Below, piece by piece: positions 9,365-17,735 of a DNA stretch of 64,000 bases (position 1 is its first letter; the number at the start of each line of letters is the position of its first letter). Origin of the DNA: Actinomyces weissii. GTDB lineage: Bacteria > Actinomycetota > Actinomycetes > Actinomycetales > Actinomycetaceae. Where the stretch lies: positions 2,108,001-2,172,000 of the forward strand of contig NZ_CP066802.1 in the NCBI RefSeq assembly GCF_016598775.1, in the 5' to 3' direction. The notes under the pieces are model-generated. The model searched no databases, was not told where the DNA came from, and saw only the letters and a program-made list of their open reading frames with translations. The translations under genes and the position numbers were made by a program.

Positions 9365-10732
9365 TCAGGCTCCCTGCCAGAAGGCGCGCATGGCCTGAGC
9401 CATCCAGGGGCCGTCCTGCACGCCGCACATCTCCCGCTGGGAGTGCATGGACAGCAGCGGCTGGCCGACGTCCACCGTGGTGATACCCAGCCTCCCGGCG
9501 GTGATAGGGCCGATGGTGCTGCCGCAGGGCACGGCGTTGTGGGAGACGAAGTCCTGGCTGGGCACCCCGGCGGCGGCACAGGCCCGCCTCCACGCCGCGG
9601 CCCCGACGGCGTCGGTGGCGTAGCGCTGCTGGGCGTTGATCTTCAGCAGGGGACCACCGTTAAGGCGGGGGCGCACGGCGGGGTCGTGCAGGGCCGGGTA
9701 GCCGGGGTGGGCGGCGTGTCCGGCGTCGGCGGACAGGCACACGGAGCGGGCCAGCGCGGCCTCGTAGGCGTCGCCCTCCACCCCCAGCGCACGGGCCAGC
9801 CGCCGCAGCACGGTCTCCAGGAGGGGGCCAGCGGCGCCGGAGCGGGTCAGGGAGCCGACCTCCTCATGGTCGTTGGCGATCAGCACCACCGGCCCGGGCA
9901 CCGCAGCGCCCGCCTCCGCGAGCGCCTCCAGGGCCACCAGGGAGGAGTGCACCGAGCACAGGTTGTCCAGCCGGGAGGAGGCGAAAAGGTCCTGGTCCCG
10001 CCCGAAGCGGCTGGGCGGTTCCGTGGGGTAGGTGACGACGTCGTGGAAGGCCAGCTCCTGGGGGTCGATCCCGGCCAGCCGGCACAGGTAGCGCTCAGGG
10101 TCGTCAGGGCGCGGCTCCTGGCCCTCAGCCACCAGCGCCCACAGGGGCAGGAGGTTGGCCTGCCTGTCCAGGTGGAGGGACTCGTTCACGGAGCGGTCCA
10201 GGTGCGGGGCCACCTGGGCCACCCGGGCCACCGGGCCGGTACGCACCAGGTGGACCTGCCCGTCGCGGGTGACCAGGCGCCCGGCCAGGCCCAGCTCGCG
10301 GTCCAGGAAGGAGTTGAGCAGGGGCCCGCCGTAGACCTCCACGTTGAGCAGCTGGACCCCGTCACGTACCAGGGCGGCGGCGGGCTTGAGCTTGAGCGCC
10401 GGGGAGTCGGTGTGGCTGCCGACCACCCGGAAGCCCGCCTGCGGCCCCAGGCTCCCGGCTGCTGCCGGCCCACCGGGCTGGCCGGCGGCGGCTGGGGGCA
10501 GGAGCCAGGCCAGCAGGGCGCCGTCGCGCAGCACGTAGCCGCGTGCGGGCAGGTCCTTGCCCCAGGGCTGGCGCTCATCGACCTGCTGGAAGCCCTGGCG
10601 CCCCAGACGGCGGGCGATCTCGGCGGCGGCGTGGTAGCTGGAGGGGCTGGCGGTCACGAACTCGGTCAGTGACTCGCAGTAGCGGTCCACGTCGGTGAGC
10701 GTGTGGGGGCTGTGGCTCGGCTCAGGATTCAT
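9365..10732 (-). CDS. apeB: M18 family aspartyl-type aminopeptidase
   Basis: A 455-residue dinuclear metallo-aminopeptidase that removes N-terminal (acidic) residues in the cytoplasm. Metal and catalytic motifs of family M18 are present in order: GSHTDSPALKLKP, ANDHEEVGS, SADAGHAAHP, INAQQRYATD, VSHNAVPCGSTIGP and MHSQREMCG. ATG 10732 fits the family N-terminus (YCESLTEFVTASPSSYHAA); an upstream extension would overlap the divergent promoter. It is divergent from the HAD gene with only 47 bases between starts. Confidence 0.93.
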   Translation of the reverse strand: MNPEPSHSPHTLTDVDRYCESLTEFVTASPSSYHAAAEIARRLGRQGFQQVDERQPWGKDLPARGYVLRDGALLAWLLPPAAAGQPGGPAAAGSLGPQAGFRVVGSHTDSPALKLKPAAALVRDGVQLLNVEVYGGPLLNSFLDRELGLAGRLVTRDGQVHLVRTGPVARVAQVAPHLDRSVNESLHLDRQANLLPLWALVAEGQEPRPDDPERYLCRLAGIDPQELAFHDVVTYPTEPPSRFGRDQDLFASSRLDNLCSVHSSLVALEALAEAGAAVPGPVVLIANDHEEVGSLTRSGAAGPLLETVLRRLARALGVEGDAYEAALARSVCLSADAGHAAHPGYPALHDPAVRPRLNGGPLLKINAQQRYATDAVGAAAWRRACAAAGVPSQDFVSHNAVPCGSTIGPITAGRLGITTVDVGQPLLSMHSQREMCGVQDGPWMAQAMRAFWQGA

Positions 10733-10779
10733 GGGCACAGTCTGGCACCTTGACCACCTCTGCCTGGGAGGATGTGCCC

Positions 10780-11475
10780 GTGAGCAGCCCAACCCCTCCG
10801 GCCCCCACCAGCACCAGCCTGGGTGGCATCGGCCCCGCCGTCGTCCCCCTCCCGCCTGCCGCTACCTCGCCGGTGCGGGTGGTCCTGCTGGACGCCGACG
10901 GCGTGCTCCAGCTCATCGGGACCCCCTGGGAGCAGGCCCTGGAGGAGGGTGGCGGTCCAGGCTTCGCGGCGGCCCTGCTGGCCGGGGAGGAGGACGCCCT
11001 CAGCGGCCGGGAGTCTCTCAGCAGCCTGCTGGCCCGGCTGCGTGCGCGGCTGCAGGTGCCGCGCAGCACCACGGAGCTGCTGGACCTGTGGTGGCAGGCT
11101 GTGCCGGACCCGGTGGCCTGGGCGGTGGTGCGTGAGCTGCGGGCGGCGGGCTACCTGACTGTCCTGGCCACCAACCAGCAGTGGGAGCGGCGCGCCTGGA
11201 TGCGTGAGCGCCTGGGTTATGACGGCCTGTGTGACGTGGACGCCTACTCCTGCGAGGTCGGGGTGGCCAAGCCTGCGCCGGAGTACTTCCTGCGGGTGCT
11301 GGCCAGGGTCGGGATGTCCCGGCAGGAGGCGTCCCAGGCGCTGTTCGTGGACGACAACGCCCAGAACATCGCGGCGGCCCGCCAGCTGGGGCTGCGCACG
11401 CTGCACCACCCGGCAGACGCCGGGGGCGCGGTGCTGCGGGACGGGCTGCGCACCGTCCTGTCTCCGGCCGCGTAG
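10780..11475 (+). CDS. HAD-superfamily hydrolase (subfamily IA)
   Basis: A 231-residue predicted phosphatase. Motif I is LLDADGVLQ (nucleophile Asp near residue 30), motif II LATNQQW, the motif III lysine is in GVAKPAPEYF and motif IV is LFVDDNAQNI. I chose GTG 10780 because GGGAGG lies 8 bases upstream; a TTG ten codons earlier has no such site. The N-terminal 25 residues are Pro/Ser-rich and precede the Rossmann fold. Substrate unknown. Confidence 0.87.
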   Translation: MSSPTPPAPTSTSLGGIGPAVVPLPPAATSPVRVVLLDADGVLQLIGTPWEQALEEGGGPGFAAALLAGEEDALSGRESLSSLLARLRARLQVPRSTTELLDLWWQAVPDPVAWAVVRELRAAGYLTVLATNQQWERRAWMRERLGYDGLCDVDAYSCEVGVAKPAPEYFLRVLARVGMSRQEASQALFVDDNAQNIAAARQLGLRTLHHPADAGGAVLRDGLRTVLSPAA

Positions 11476-11537
11476 CCTCGCCGCACCGTTGCCGCAGGGG
11501 GCGTCGAGTAGGCTCGTTCCGCAGGAGGAGGGTTTGG

Positions 11538-11562
11538 AGACCTGAATCATCCTGTCAGGTCT
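11538..11562. terminator. Hairpin between the HAD and gtrA-like genes
   Basis: AGACCTGA and TCAGGTCT form a perfect 8-bp stem around a 9-base loop, 62 bases after the HAD stop and 72 before the next start. There is no T-run. It could be a terminator or a leader hairpin of the downstream gene. Confidence 0.4.
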
Positions 11563-11634
11563 AGCCCTTGGCCCCGGCAGCAGGAAGACTCTCCTCACAG
11601 GAGGCAAGAGCGCACTCAGCCGAGAAGGGATCCC

Positions 11635-12207
11635 ATGAGCCACCAGGAGCAGACCGCTACGGTATCGCCCGGACAGCTGCAGGCCAGCACCCCGGAGTCC
11701 CTACGCACGGCAGCACAGGCCGCCACCTCCGGCGGGCGGCGCGCACCCGAGGTGTTCCTGAGCCTGATAACCGCCATACACCGGCTGCTGCCCGCCCCGT
11801 TGCGCCGCCGGGTACCGGTGACCTTTATCGGCTACGCGATCATCAACGGCTCCGGCTTCCTGCTGGACATCTTCTGCCTGTGGATCTTCAACAACCACCT
11901 GCACTGGTGGTTCCCGGTGGCCGTGACCGTCGGCTACGCCATCGCGGGCCTGTACTCCCTGGTACTGAACCGGTGGCTGAACTTCCAGTCGCACGACTCC
12001 TTTGCCATGCAGGGCAGCCGCTACACCGTGGGCCTGGTCTCCCAGTACGTGATCTTTATCCTGGGCCTGTCCTCCCTGCTGCACTGGCTGGGCATGAACG
12101 CCCAGCTGGCACGCTTCATCTCCGCCTGCTGCGAGGGCCTGTACCTCTACGTGCTGATGCGCCTGTGGGTGTTCAGGGGCACCCCCGAACCGGTCAAGCA
12201 GGGCTGA
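11635..12207 (+). CDS. GtrA-family membrane protein
   Basis: A 190-residue protein with four predicted membrane segments, starting at about residue 60 (FIGYAIINGSGFLLDIFCLW). The second region (VTVGYAIAGLYSLVLNRWLNF) has the GtrA-family loop N-R-x-x-x-F. GtrA proteins are thought to flip or position polyprenyl-linked sugars during glycosylation of surface polymers. The first 55 residues are a hydrophilic extension. A ribosome-binding site (AAGGGA) lies 5 bases before ATG. No glycosyltransferase is adjacent. Confidence 0.85.
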   Translation: MSHQEQTATVSPGQLQASTPESLRTAAQAATSGGRRAPEVFLSLITAIHRLLPAPLRRRVPVTFIGYAIINGSGFLLDIFCLWIFNNHLHWWFPVAVTVGYAIAGLYSLVLNRWLNFQSHDSFAMQGSRYTVGLVSQYVIFILGLSSLLHWLGMNAQLARFISACCEGLYLYVLMRLWVFRGTPEPVKQG

Positions 12208-12226
12208 ACGGCTGCCCGCCAGCCCC

Positions 12227-12973
12227 CTACCAGTAGGCCCGGGTGGTCTCCGTGGGGCCGCCCAGCTCGGTGAGGCCGGCGTCGGTGATGGACACGGGCC
12301 GAGCGCTGCTGGCCCACGACTCCCCGCTGGGGTGGACCACGCGCACACGGTAGCCGTCCCGCGCCCAGGCCGCCCGCAGGCTAGCGGGCATCTGGGGGCT
12401 CTCCCAGACCCTTTGGGCGGCGTGGGCGCACTGGGCGGCGAGCTTGCCGCTGCTCATCTGCCTCCAGGGGGTGACCTCGACGGTGACCAGGGCGCCGTCG
12501 TTGCTGGAGCCGGAGCCCAGCACCACCTGGCTGCGGGCCTGCGGGTCCTGGGCGACGGCGGCGGTAACTGCTGCTGGCGGTGGGGGCAGCTCGTCACCTA
12601 GCGGGAACTGGGTGCCTTCCACCTGGGTCCTGGCCAGGCTGGCGGGCAGCGGGCTTACCGGGGCGGGCACGAAGGCCCGTACCTGGGCGCTGCCCCAGCC
12701 CGCAGGTCCGTCCTGGCTGACCGTCACCCCGGCCAGCTCCTGGACCTCCTGCCAGCGCGCGCCCCGGGCGCGGCGCACCAGCTTGCGGATGGCAGTGGCC
12801 CGCCAGTGCTCTACCGCCGGGGCCCACGGTCCCCCGGGGGCAGCCTGGGGGGAGGCCAGCAGGGTGACGACGGCGCGGGCGGCGGCCTCAGCGACGTCCA
12901 CCTGCCGGGGCGGGTGGACCTTGTCATAGCGCACCGCGATCTGCATGCCCCAGGGCGGGTTCTGCTCGTTCAC
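12227..12973 (-). CDS. PTH2-family peptidyl-tRNA hydrolase-like protein
   Basis: A 248-residue protein whose C-terminal half carries the PTH2 signature MSSGKLAAQCAHA (near residue 175) and the later SITDAGLTELGGPTETTR segment. PTH2 enzymes release amino acids or peptides from tRNA and are typical of archaea and eukaryotes, with homologues in actinobacteria. Here the domain follows an unrelated N-terminal part of about 150 residues (MQIAVRYDKVHPPRQ...), unlike the short canonical enzyme. The window also encodes a classical bacterial Pth (62290-62886), so this protein is unlikely to be the main enzyme. Start is GTG. It converges with the GtrA gene. Confidence 0.78.
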   Translation of the reverse strand: MNEQNPPWGMQIAVRYDKVHPPRQVDVAEAAARAVVTLLASPQAAPGGPWAPAVEHWRATAIRKLVRRARGARWQEVQELAGVTVSQDGPAGWGSAQVRAFVPAPVSPLPASLARTQVEGTQFPLGDELPPPPAAVTAAVAQDPQARSQVVLGSGSSNDGALVTVEVTPWRQMSSGKLAAQCAHAAQRVWESPQMPASLRAAWARDGYRVRVVHPSGESWASSARPVSITDAGLTELGGPTETTRAYW

Positions 12974-13081
12974 GCTCAGACCCTACCGCGGTGCCGCTCC
13001 TCCTCAGGTAGGAGGTGCTGAAGGCCCGTACCCTACTGACAGCGAGTGTCTGTGTCAGTACAGCCAGCTAGGTTTTGCCCT

Positions 13082-14353
13082 ATGAGTTCCGCAAGCTACC
13101 CACCGCCGTCCCCCTCCCCCGCCGGGGGCCCAGCAGGACCGGCCCTGGGCTATCCCGCCCAGGCCAGTGCGCCGGTCTCGCCGCAGGCGGCCCTGCCGGG
13201 CAGGCCGACCTTGTTCTCCGGCTCAACCGTCCACGGCAGGCGGGGTATCCGTCAGCTGCGCCACCCGGTGGAGATGCCGCTGCTGTGGATCGGCGTGGTG
13301 CTGACCGTCCTGGCCTACGTGGCCTGGGTGGCCCTGGTGGCGTGGCTGCTGGTGGACACGGAACCCACCGGCACCGCCAAGGAGGTGCAGGCCCTCTTTG
13401 TCGGGGAGCAGGCCAACTCAGAGGCCCAGCTGCTGCTGGCCCTGCCGGGCCTGCCGCTGCTGGTGTGGGTGGCGCGTGCCTTCATGTACGGGCGCCTGCG
13501 GGCCACCGGGGTACAGATGAGCCCCACCCAGTTCCCGGAGGGCTACCGGATGGTGGTGGAGGCGGCCGCAGCCTTCGGGATGCGCCGGGTGCCGGACGCC
13601 TACGTGGTCCTGGGCAACGGGCAGATCAACGCCTTCGCCTCCGGTCACGGCTTCCGGCGCTTCGTGTGCGTCCACTCGGACCTGTTCGAGGTGGGCGGGT
13701 CCGCCCGTGACCCGGAGGCCCTGCGCTTCGTGGTGGCCCACGAGGTGGGGCACCTGGCTGCGGGGCACGTCTCCTTCTGGCGTGTACTGGTCAACCAGGT
13801 GGTGGGCTACGTCCCCTTCCTGGGGCTGGCCCTGTCGCGTTCCATGGAGTACACCGCGGACAACCACGGTTACGCGGTCGCTCCGCGCGGTGTCCCCGGG
13901 GTGGTGGGCCTGCTGGGGGCAGGCAAGTACCTGGGGGCGCACGTGAACCTGCACGCCACTGCGGACCGCGCCGTGAGGGAGAAGGGCGCCTGGGTGCACC
14001 TGGTGAACTGGACCGCCACCCACCCGCCCTTGACCTGGCGGGCCCACGCACTGCGGGACCGTAGCCGTCCGGGGCGGGTCATGATCCGCCCCAAGACGGC
14101 CTGGTTCGAGGCTGCCGGGCCCGTGGGCTACAACCGGACGGCAGGCTGGCCCACTCCTGCACAGGTCCTGGAGCACATGGACCGGGTGTCACCCCGGGTG
14201 GTGGGAGCTGAGGAGCAGTTCGGCCGCTACCCGGGCCTGGCCTACCCGGTGGCACGTGACGTGGTGCGCCTGGCGGACCCCACCCCGGTCAGTAGACCAC
14301 CACGGCAGCCGACAGGCAGCGTACCGGCCCCCGAAGCAGGGGAGCCCTTCTGA
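13082..14353 (+). CDS. M48-family membrane metalloprotease (HtpX-like)
   Basis: A 423-residue protein. A Pro/Ala-rich N-terminus of about 55 residues is followed by two membrane segments (LLWIGVVLTVLAYVAWVALVAWL and LLLALPGLPLLVWVARAF). The zinc motif HEVGH lies in LRFVVAHEVGHLAAGH, and the third ligand Glu is in SMEYTADNHG, which matches the M48 pattern E-x-x-A-D. Function is probably membrane protein quality control. ATG 13082 gives the cleanest N-terminus; the frame is open 12 codons upstream without a better ribosome-binding site. Confidence 0.9.
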   Translation: MSSASYPPPSPSPAGGPAGPALGYPAQASAPVSPQAALPGRPTLFSGSTVHGRRGIRQLRHPVEMPLLWIGVVLTVLAYVAWVALVAWLLVDTEPTGTAKEVQALFVGEQANSEAQLLLALPGLPLLVWVARAFMYGRLRATGVQMSPTQFPEGYRMVVEAAAAFGMRRVPDAYVVLGNGQINAFASGHGFRRFVCVHSDLFEVGGSARDPEALRFVVAHEVGHLAAGHVSFWRVLVNQVVGYVPFLGLALSRSMEYTADNHGYAVAPRGVPGVVGLLGAGKYLGAHVNLHATADRAVREKGAWVHLVNWTATHPPLTWRAHALRDRSRPGRVMIRPKTAWFEAAGPVGYNRTAGWPTPAQVLEHMDRVSPRVVGAEEQFGRYPGLAYPVARDVVRLADPTPVSRPPRQPTGSVPAPEAGEPF

Positions 14354-14444
14354 GCAGAGGCGCCGGAGTCTGCCGTCCAGACCCGTGGCCCAGGTTGGTG
14401 CGGCAGCGCCTGTAGCACCTGGCCCCGCCTCCTCAGGTCTGGCC

Positions 14445-14466
14445 CAGGGCAGCTGTGGCTGCCCTG
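14445..14466. terminator. Hairpin between convergent M48 and GNAT genes
   Basis: CAGGGCAGC and GCTGCCCTG form a perfect 9-bp stem with a 4-base TGTG loop, between two convergent genes. Probably a bidirectional terminator; no T-run. Confidence 0.55.
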
Positions 14467-14505
14467 TGGACCCTGGGGCAGCGCGGCCCCTGGCAGGTGA
14501 GGTGC

Positions 14506-15159
14506 TCAGCCCCGAGACGGGCGCACGAGCATCAGGGCCGTGTCCTGACCAAAGTCCAGCTCGTCAAAAGTGGTGCCGCGGCTCTCCTCAGTAAAGCCAA
14601 GACTGCGGTGCAGGGCCACCAGCGCGTGCTCCTCAGCCGGGACGACGGCGTGCAGCCGGGCCTGCGGGTCCAGGGCCTCCACCGCGTCGATCACAGCCCC
14701 GAGGAGCTGGCGCCCCACCCCTCCCTGAGGGCAGTCGGGGTCGACGATGGGGCCGGTTACCAGCCACTGCTCACCGTGGTCGGCAGCAGCGGGCAGGATG
14801 AAGGCGCCGGCCAGGGCCACTGGCGGAGCCTGAGTGTCCTCCGGCCCCTGCGCGTCCCCAGGCTCCACCAGTCGGGCCAGCAGCAGCACAGGCAGGGAGG
14901 CGATCATGTGGGGGGCCTCCGCCAGCGTCTGCTCCAGCTCCCGCCCACGCAGGGACAGCAGCAGAGCCACCCGGTGGACGTCGTCCGGGCGGGCGGCACG
15001 GATCAGCAGGCTGGCGCCCGGCCCCTGCGCAGGGCCTGGCTTCGTTACCGACTGCTGTCCCTGGTCCGCCACCGGTTCCGGCAGCGAGCCGGAGCGGGCG
15101 TCCAGGTGCGGGGTGGTGGGTGCGGGCTCCTCCGTGCCGGGAGCGACGTCGTCATGCAT
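14506..15159 (-). CDS. GNAT-family N-acetyltransferase
   Basis: A 217-residue protein. After about 50 disordered residues, the GNAT fold begins with LLIRAARPDDVHRVALLLS. The segment WLVTGPIVDPDCPQGGVGRQLLGAVIDAV corresponds to the beta4-alpha3 acetyl-CoA site; the usual R/Q-x-x-G-x-G/A reads QGGVGR. The fold ends in ALVALHRSLGFTEESR. The acceptor substrate is unknown. Monocistronic, with a hairpin on each side. Confidence 0.82.
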   Translation of the reverse strand: MHDDVAPGTEEPAPTTPHLDARSGSLPEPVADQGQQSVTKPGPAQGPGASLLIRAARPDDVHRVALLLSLRGRELEQTLAEAPHMIASLPVLLLARLVEPGDAQGPEDTQAPPVALAGAFILPAAADHGEQWLVTGPIVDPDCPQGGVGRQLLGAVIDAVEALDPQARLHAVVPAEEHALVALHRSLGFTEESRGTTFDELDFGQDTALMLVRPSRG

Positions 15160-15338
15160 GTGCCCATCCTGCCGCAGATACCGGGCGGCACGGGAATGCC
15201 CTGGCTGAGAGGCAGTCCCCTGTCACAGCCCCACGGGTGGCAACGGCCCCCAGGCCCCTGGCAGCGCCTGCGAAAGGGTGCCCGGTGGTACCGTCCCAGA
15301 CGCCGGGGCCCGGCAGGACGGTATGCGGGCAGAGACAG

Positions 15339-15375
15339 GGCATCCGCGGGAGCGCCTTGCGCTCCCGCGGATGCC
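15339..15375. terminator. Strong hairpin downstream of the CAP-domain wall protein gene
   Basis: A perfect 17-bp GC-rich stem (GGCATCCGCGGGAGCGC and its complement) with a 3-base loop, 22 bases beyond the stop of the minus-strand gene. No T-run, as is common in high-GC genomes. Confidence 0.7.
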
Positions 15376-15396
15376 TAGAAAGGTGTAAGGCCTAGT

Positions 15397-16452
15397 TCAG
15401 GCGCGTCGCCGCGACCGGATCACGAAGACAGCCGTCCCGGCACCAGCCAGCCCCAGGGCACCCAGAGCCGCCAAGGAGGACACGCCTGTGGCAGGCAGCC
15501 TGGTGGTTCCGTCAGCGGCCTTGCTCTTCTCCGGGGCGGCCACCACGACCTCCGGCTTGCCGGAGGCGGGTCCGGCAGACTGCTTGCCAGACGGGACCTC
15601 AACCACCTTGGAGTCATGCTTCCCGGTGGACTTACCATGCTTGGAAGCGTCCTGGGTGGCGTCATTCTTCTTGGGGGCGTGGCTCTGGGGCTTGCCAGCC
15701 GGGTCGCCCGCATCCTCCTTGGGCTTGTCAGCGGCTGGAGGCGCTGGCACCGCGGCCGGGGGGTCCTCCTTCTTCGGCTCGGAGGGCGCCGCCGGGCTCG
15801 GAGCGCCAGCCTCTGGCTTCCTCTCCTCCGGCTGGGACACGGAGGGGCCGTCATCTCCCGGAGCCTCCGGGACAGCAGGCGCCGCCCCCGGCTGGGACCC
15901 TCCCGGCAGCGGTGTCAGGCCCGCACTGGCCGGGTCCGGGTAGTTGGCGAAGTTCTGCGTGCCGTACCACCGGCCGTTGCTGGGGTTGTAGGACACCCCG
16001 ATGCCGATCGCGTTGAGGTTAGGGCGCAGCATGTTCTCAAGGTGCCCGGGGGACTTGCGCCACTGCTCAAAGAGCTGCAGGCCGATCTCCGGGCCATGGG
16101 CGTCATGGTTGTAGGCGATGTTCTCCGCCGCCATGTCCCAGCCCGCCGGGTAGACACTGAACCCCGGGCGGTGCTCAAAGACACCGGTGCGGGACATCTG
16201 CTCGGACCAGTCCTGCGCGACGGCGTCGAGCTCCACGTAACGGGTGAGTGGCGCCAGCCCGTAGGATGCACGCAGCTCGTTCACCTTCACGAGGATCGTG
16301 TCAGCGTGACTGCTCTCTAGCGTGTTAGCCGCCGCCGGGCTGACGGCCACCGGGACCTGCGCCGCAGCAGGCGTGCTGAGCACGCCGGGGACGGAGAGCA
16401 CAAGTGCCACGCCTGCGCCCAGGGAGAGCGGGAGACGGGAGAAGTTCTTCAT
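15397..16452 (-). CDS. CAP/SCP-domain protein with LPATG sortase anchor
   Basis: A 351-residue secreted wall protein. The N-terminal signal peptide has KNFSRLPLSLGAGVALVL and an AAA-type cleavage region near residue 31. The CAP/SCP domain spans about residues 50-175 with DTILVKVNELRASYGL, FEHRPGF, AENIAY, SPGHLENML, AIGIGV and YGTQNFA. A Pro/Ala/Lys-rich wall-spanning region follows. The C-terminus has LPATG at about 319-323, a hydrophobic segment and RSRRRA. The role of bacterial CAP domains is not settled. Its own promoter region carries two AGATAGAT copies 20 bp apart. No sortase gene is nearby. Confidence 0.93.
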   Translation of the reverse strand: MKNFSRLPLSLGAGVALVLSVPGVLSTPAAAQVPVAVSPAAANTLESSHADTILVKVNELRASYGLAPLTRYVELDAVAQDWSEQMSRTGVFEHRPGFSVYPAGWDMAAENIAYNHDAHGPEIGLQLFEQWRKSPGHLENMLRPNLNAIGIGVSYNPSNGRWYGTQNFANYPDPASAGLTPLPGGSQPGAAPAVPEAPGDDGPSVSQPEERKPEAGAPSPAAPSEPKKEDPPAAVPAPPAADKPKEDAGDPAGKPQSHAPKKNDATQDASKHGKSTGKHDSKVVEVPSGKQSAGPASGKPEVVVAAPEKSKAADGTTRLPATGVSSLAALGALGLAGAGTAVFVIRSRRRA

Positions 16453-16516
16453 CAGGAATCCTCTCGGACCGGGTAGTCAGGGATCTATCAGGTCTACGGC
16501 CCAGGCAGATGGTAAC

Positions 16517-16544
16517 AGATAGATTAAGATGCCGGTAGATAGAT
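16517..16544. promoter_or_regulatory. Paired AGATAGAT direct repeats upstream of the CAP-domain gene
   Basis: AGATAGAT occurs at 16517-16524 and 16537-16544, 20 bp apart, i.e. about two helical turns. It lies in an AT-richer stretch 65-92 bases before the gene start. Placement on one DNA face suggests a regulator site. Confidence 0.35.
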
Positions 16545-16590
16545 ACTGACTATAGGCAGCAGGCCGCCCGCTCCCCCGCAACAGGCAGGT

Positions 16591-17562
16591 TCACAGGTAG
16601 CGGGCGCGCAGCTCCGCGGGGCTGTGGGGGCTGAGCTCGCTGAGCGTCACGTCGAACACGGTTACCGCCCCGGTCTGCCCCTGGGCGGCCTTGCGCGCTA
16701 CCGCCCGGCCCATAGCGGCGACGACCGAGCCGGTGAACTCCGGGTTGGAGCCCAGGGACAGCTCAAAGCCGATGGTGGCTGCCACCTCCCCGGAGGTCTG
16801 GCCGCGCCGGATGACCGTGCCGCCGTGCGGGATACCAGCGTGCCGGTCCGCCAGCTCCTGGGCGCTGACGAAGGTGACGGTGGTGTCGTAGTCGGCGAAG
16901 TAGTTGGGCATGGCCTTGATCTCTGCCTCGATGCGGGCCCGGTCGGCCCCCTCGGCGGCCACCACGTAGCAGTCGCGGGTGTGCATGGAGCGGGTGGTCA
17001 GCTCGACGTCCTCACCGTTCTTGACGGCGGCCACGGTGGCGGGCACCGGCAGGGTGTACTGCTTGGCGTCCAGCACGCCGTCGATGCGCCGCAGGGCGTC
17101 GGAGTGTCCCTGGGAGACGCCCGGCCCCCAGAAGGTGGTGGTCCGTCCCTGCGGCAGGACTGCCTCGCCCAGCACGCGGAGCATGGAGAACAGGCCAGGG
17201 TCCCAGCCGGTGGAGACCAGGGCGACGTGACCTGCGGCCCGGGCGGCGGCGTCGACGGCGGCGAAGTAGCCGGGGATCTTGGCGTGGGTGTCAAAGGAGT
17301 CCACCGTGTTGAAGTAGGCGACGGCGGCGGGCCCCTGCTCCTCCAGGTCGGTGGCGGAGCCCCCACAGTTCAGGCAGACGTCCACCTTCTCCTGCCAGGC
17401 AGCCATCTCGTCCACGTGGACCACGGGCGCACCCTGGGTGGCGACCGTGGCAGGGTCGCGGCGGGTGAAGACGACCACGAGCTCCATGTCCTCGTTCTGG
17501 CTGACAGCCTGCTCGGCACCGCGCCCCAGGTTGCCGTAGCCGTTGATAGCGACCCTGATCAT
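16591..17562 (-). CDS. ddh: meso-Diaminopimelate D-dehydrogenase
   Basis: A 323-residue NADPH enzyme that converts tetrahydrodipicolinate directly to meso-diaminopimelate in lysine biosynthesis. The Rossmann motif is INGYGNLG at the N-terminus. Ddh signatures follow: VSTGWDPGLFSMLR, FWGPGVSQGHSDALRRI and the C-terminal GFELSLGSNPEFTGSV. Length and order match the family throughout. ATG is preceded by AGGAGG. It stands alone, between two wall-protein genes, with no other lysine genes nearby. Confidence 0.95.
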   Translation of the reverse strand: MIRVAINGYGNLGRGAEQAVSQNEDMELVVVFTRRDPATVATQGAPVVHVDEMAAWQEKVDVCLNCGGSATDLEEQGPAAVAYFNTVDSFDTHAKIPGYFAAVDAAARAAGHVALVSTGWDPGLFSMLRVLGEAVLPQGRTTTFWGPGVSQGHSDALRRIDGVLDAKQYTLPVPATVAAVKNGEDVELTTRSMHTRDCYVVAAEGADRARIEAEIKAMPNYFADYDTTVTFVSAQELADRHAGIPHGGTVIRRGQTSGEVAATIGFELSLGSNPEFTGSVVAAMGRAVARKAAQGQTGAVTVFDVTLSELSPHSPAELRARYL

Positions 17563-17678
17563 GCGTCCTCCTGGACTTGCCTAGTGTGCTTCTACAGCCT
17601 CCATCATCGGGCGATACGAGGTTTTGGGGCAGAGCACATCTCAGAGCGTGGACCCTGTGCGGTGCCTGGCTGCAGGAA

Positions 17679-17716
17679 GCCGCTGGCCCCAGGTCTTCTC
17701 ACCTGGAGCCAGCGGC
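17679..17716. terminator. Terminator hairpin of the SpaA-repeat protein gene
   Basis: GCCGCTGGC plus CCAGGT pair with ACCTGG plus GCCAGCGGC (9 + 6 bp with one internal mismatch) around a 6-base loop. It begins 20 bases after the minus-strand stop. Confidence 0.7.
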
Positions 17717-17735
17717 CCGGTCCTGATGTGGAGCC

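Noticed and set aside
9119..10672. 517-codon plus-strand open frame opposite patatin and M18 genes
   Set aside because: It spans two real minus-strand genes and their intergenic gap; composition is typical of antisense shadow.
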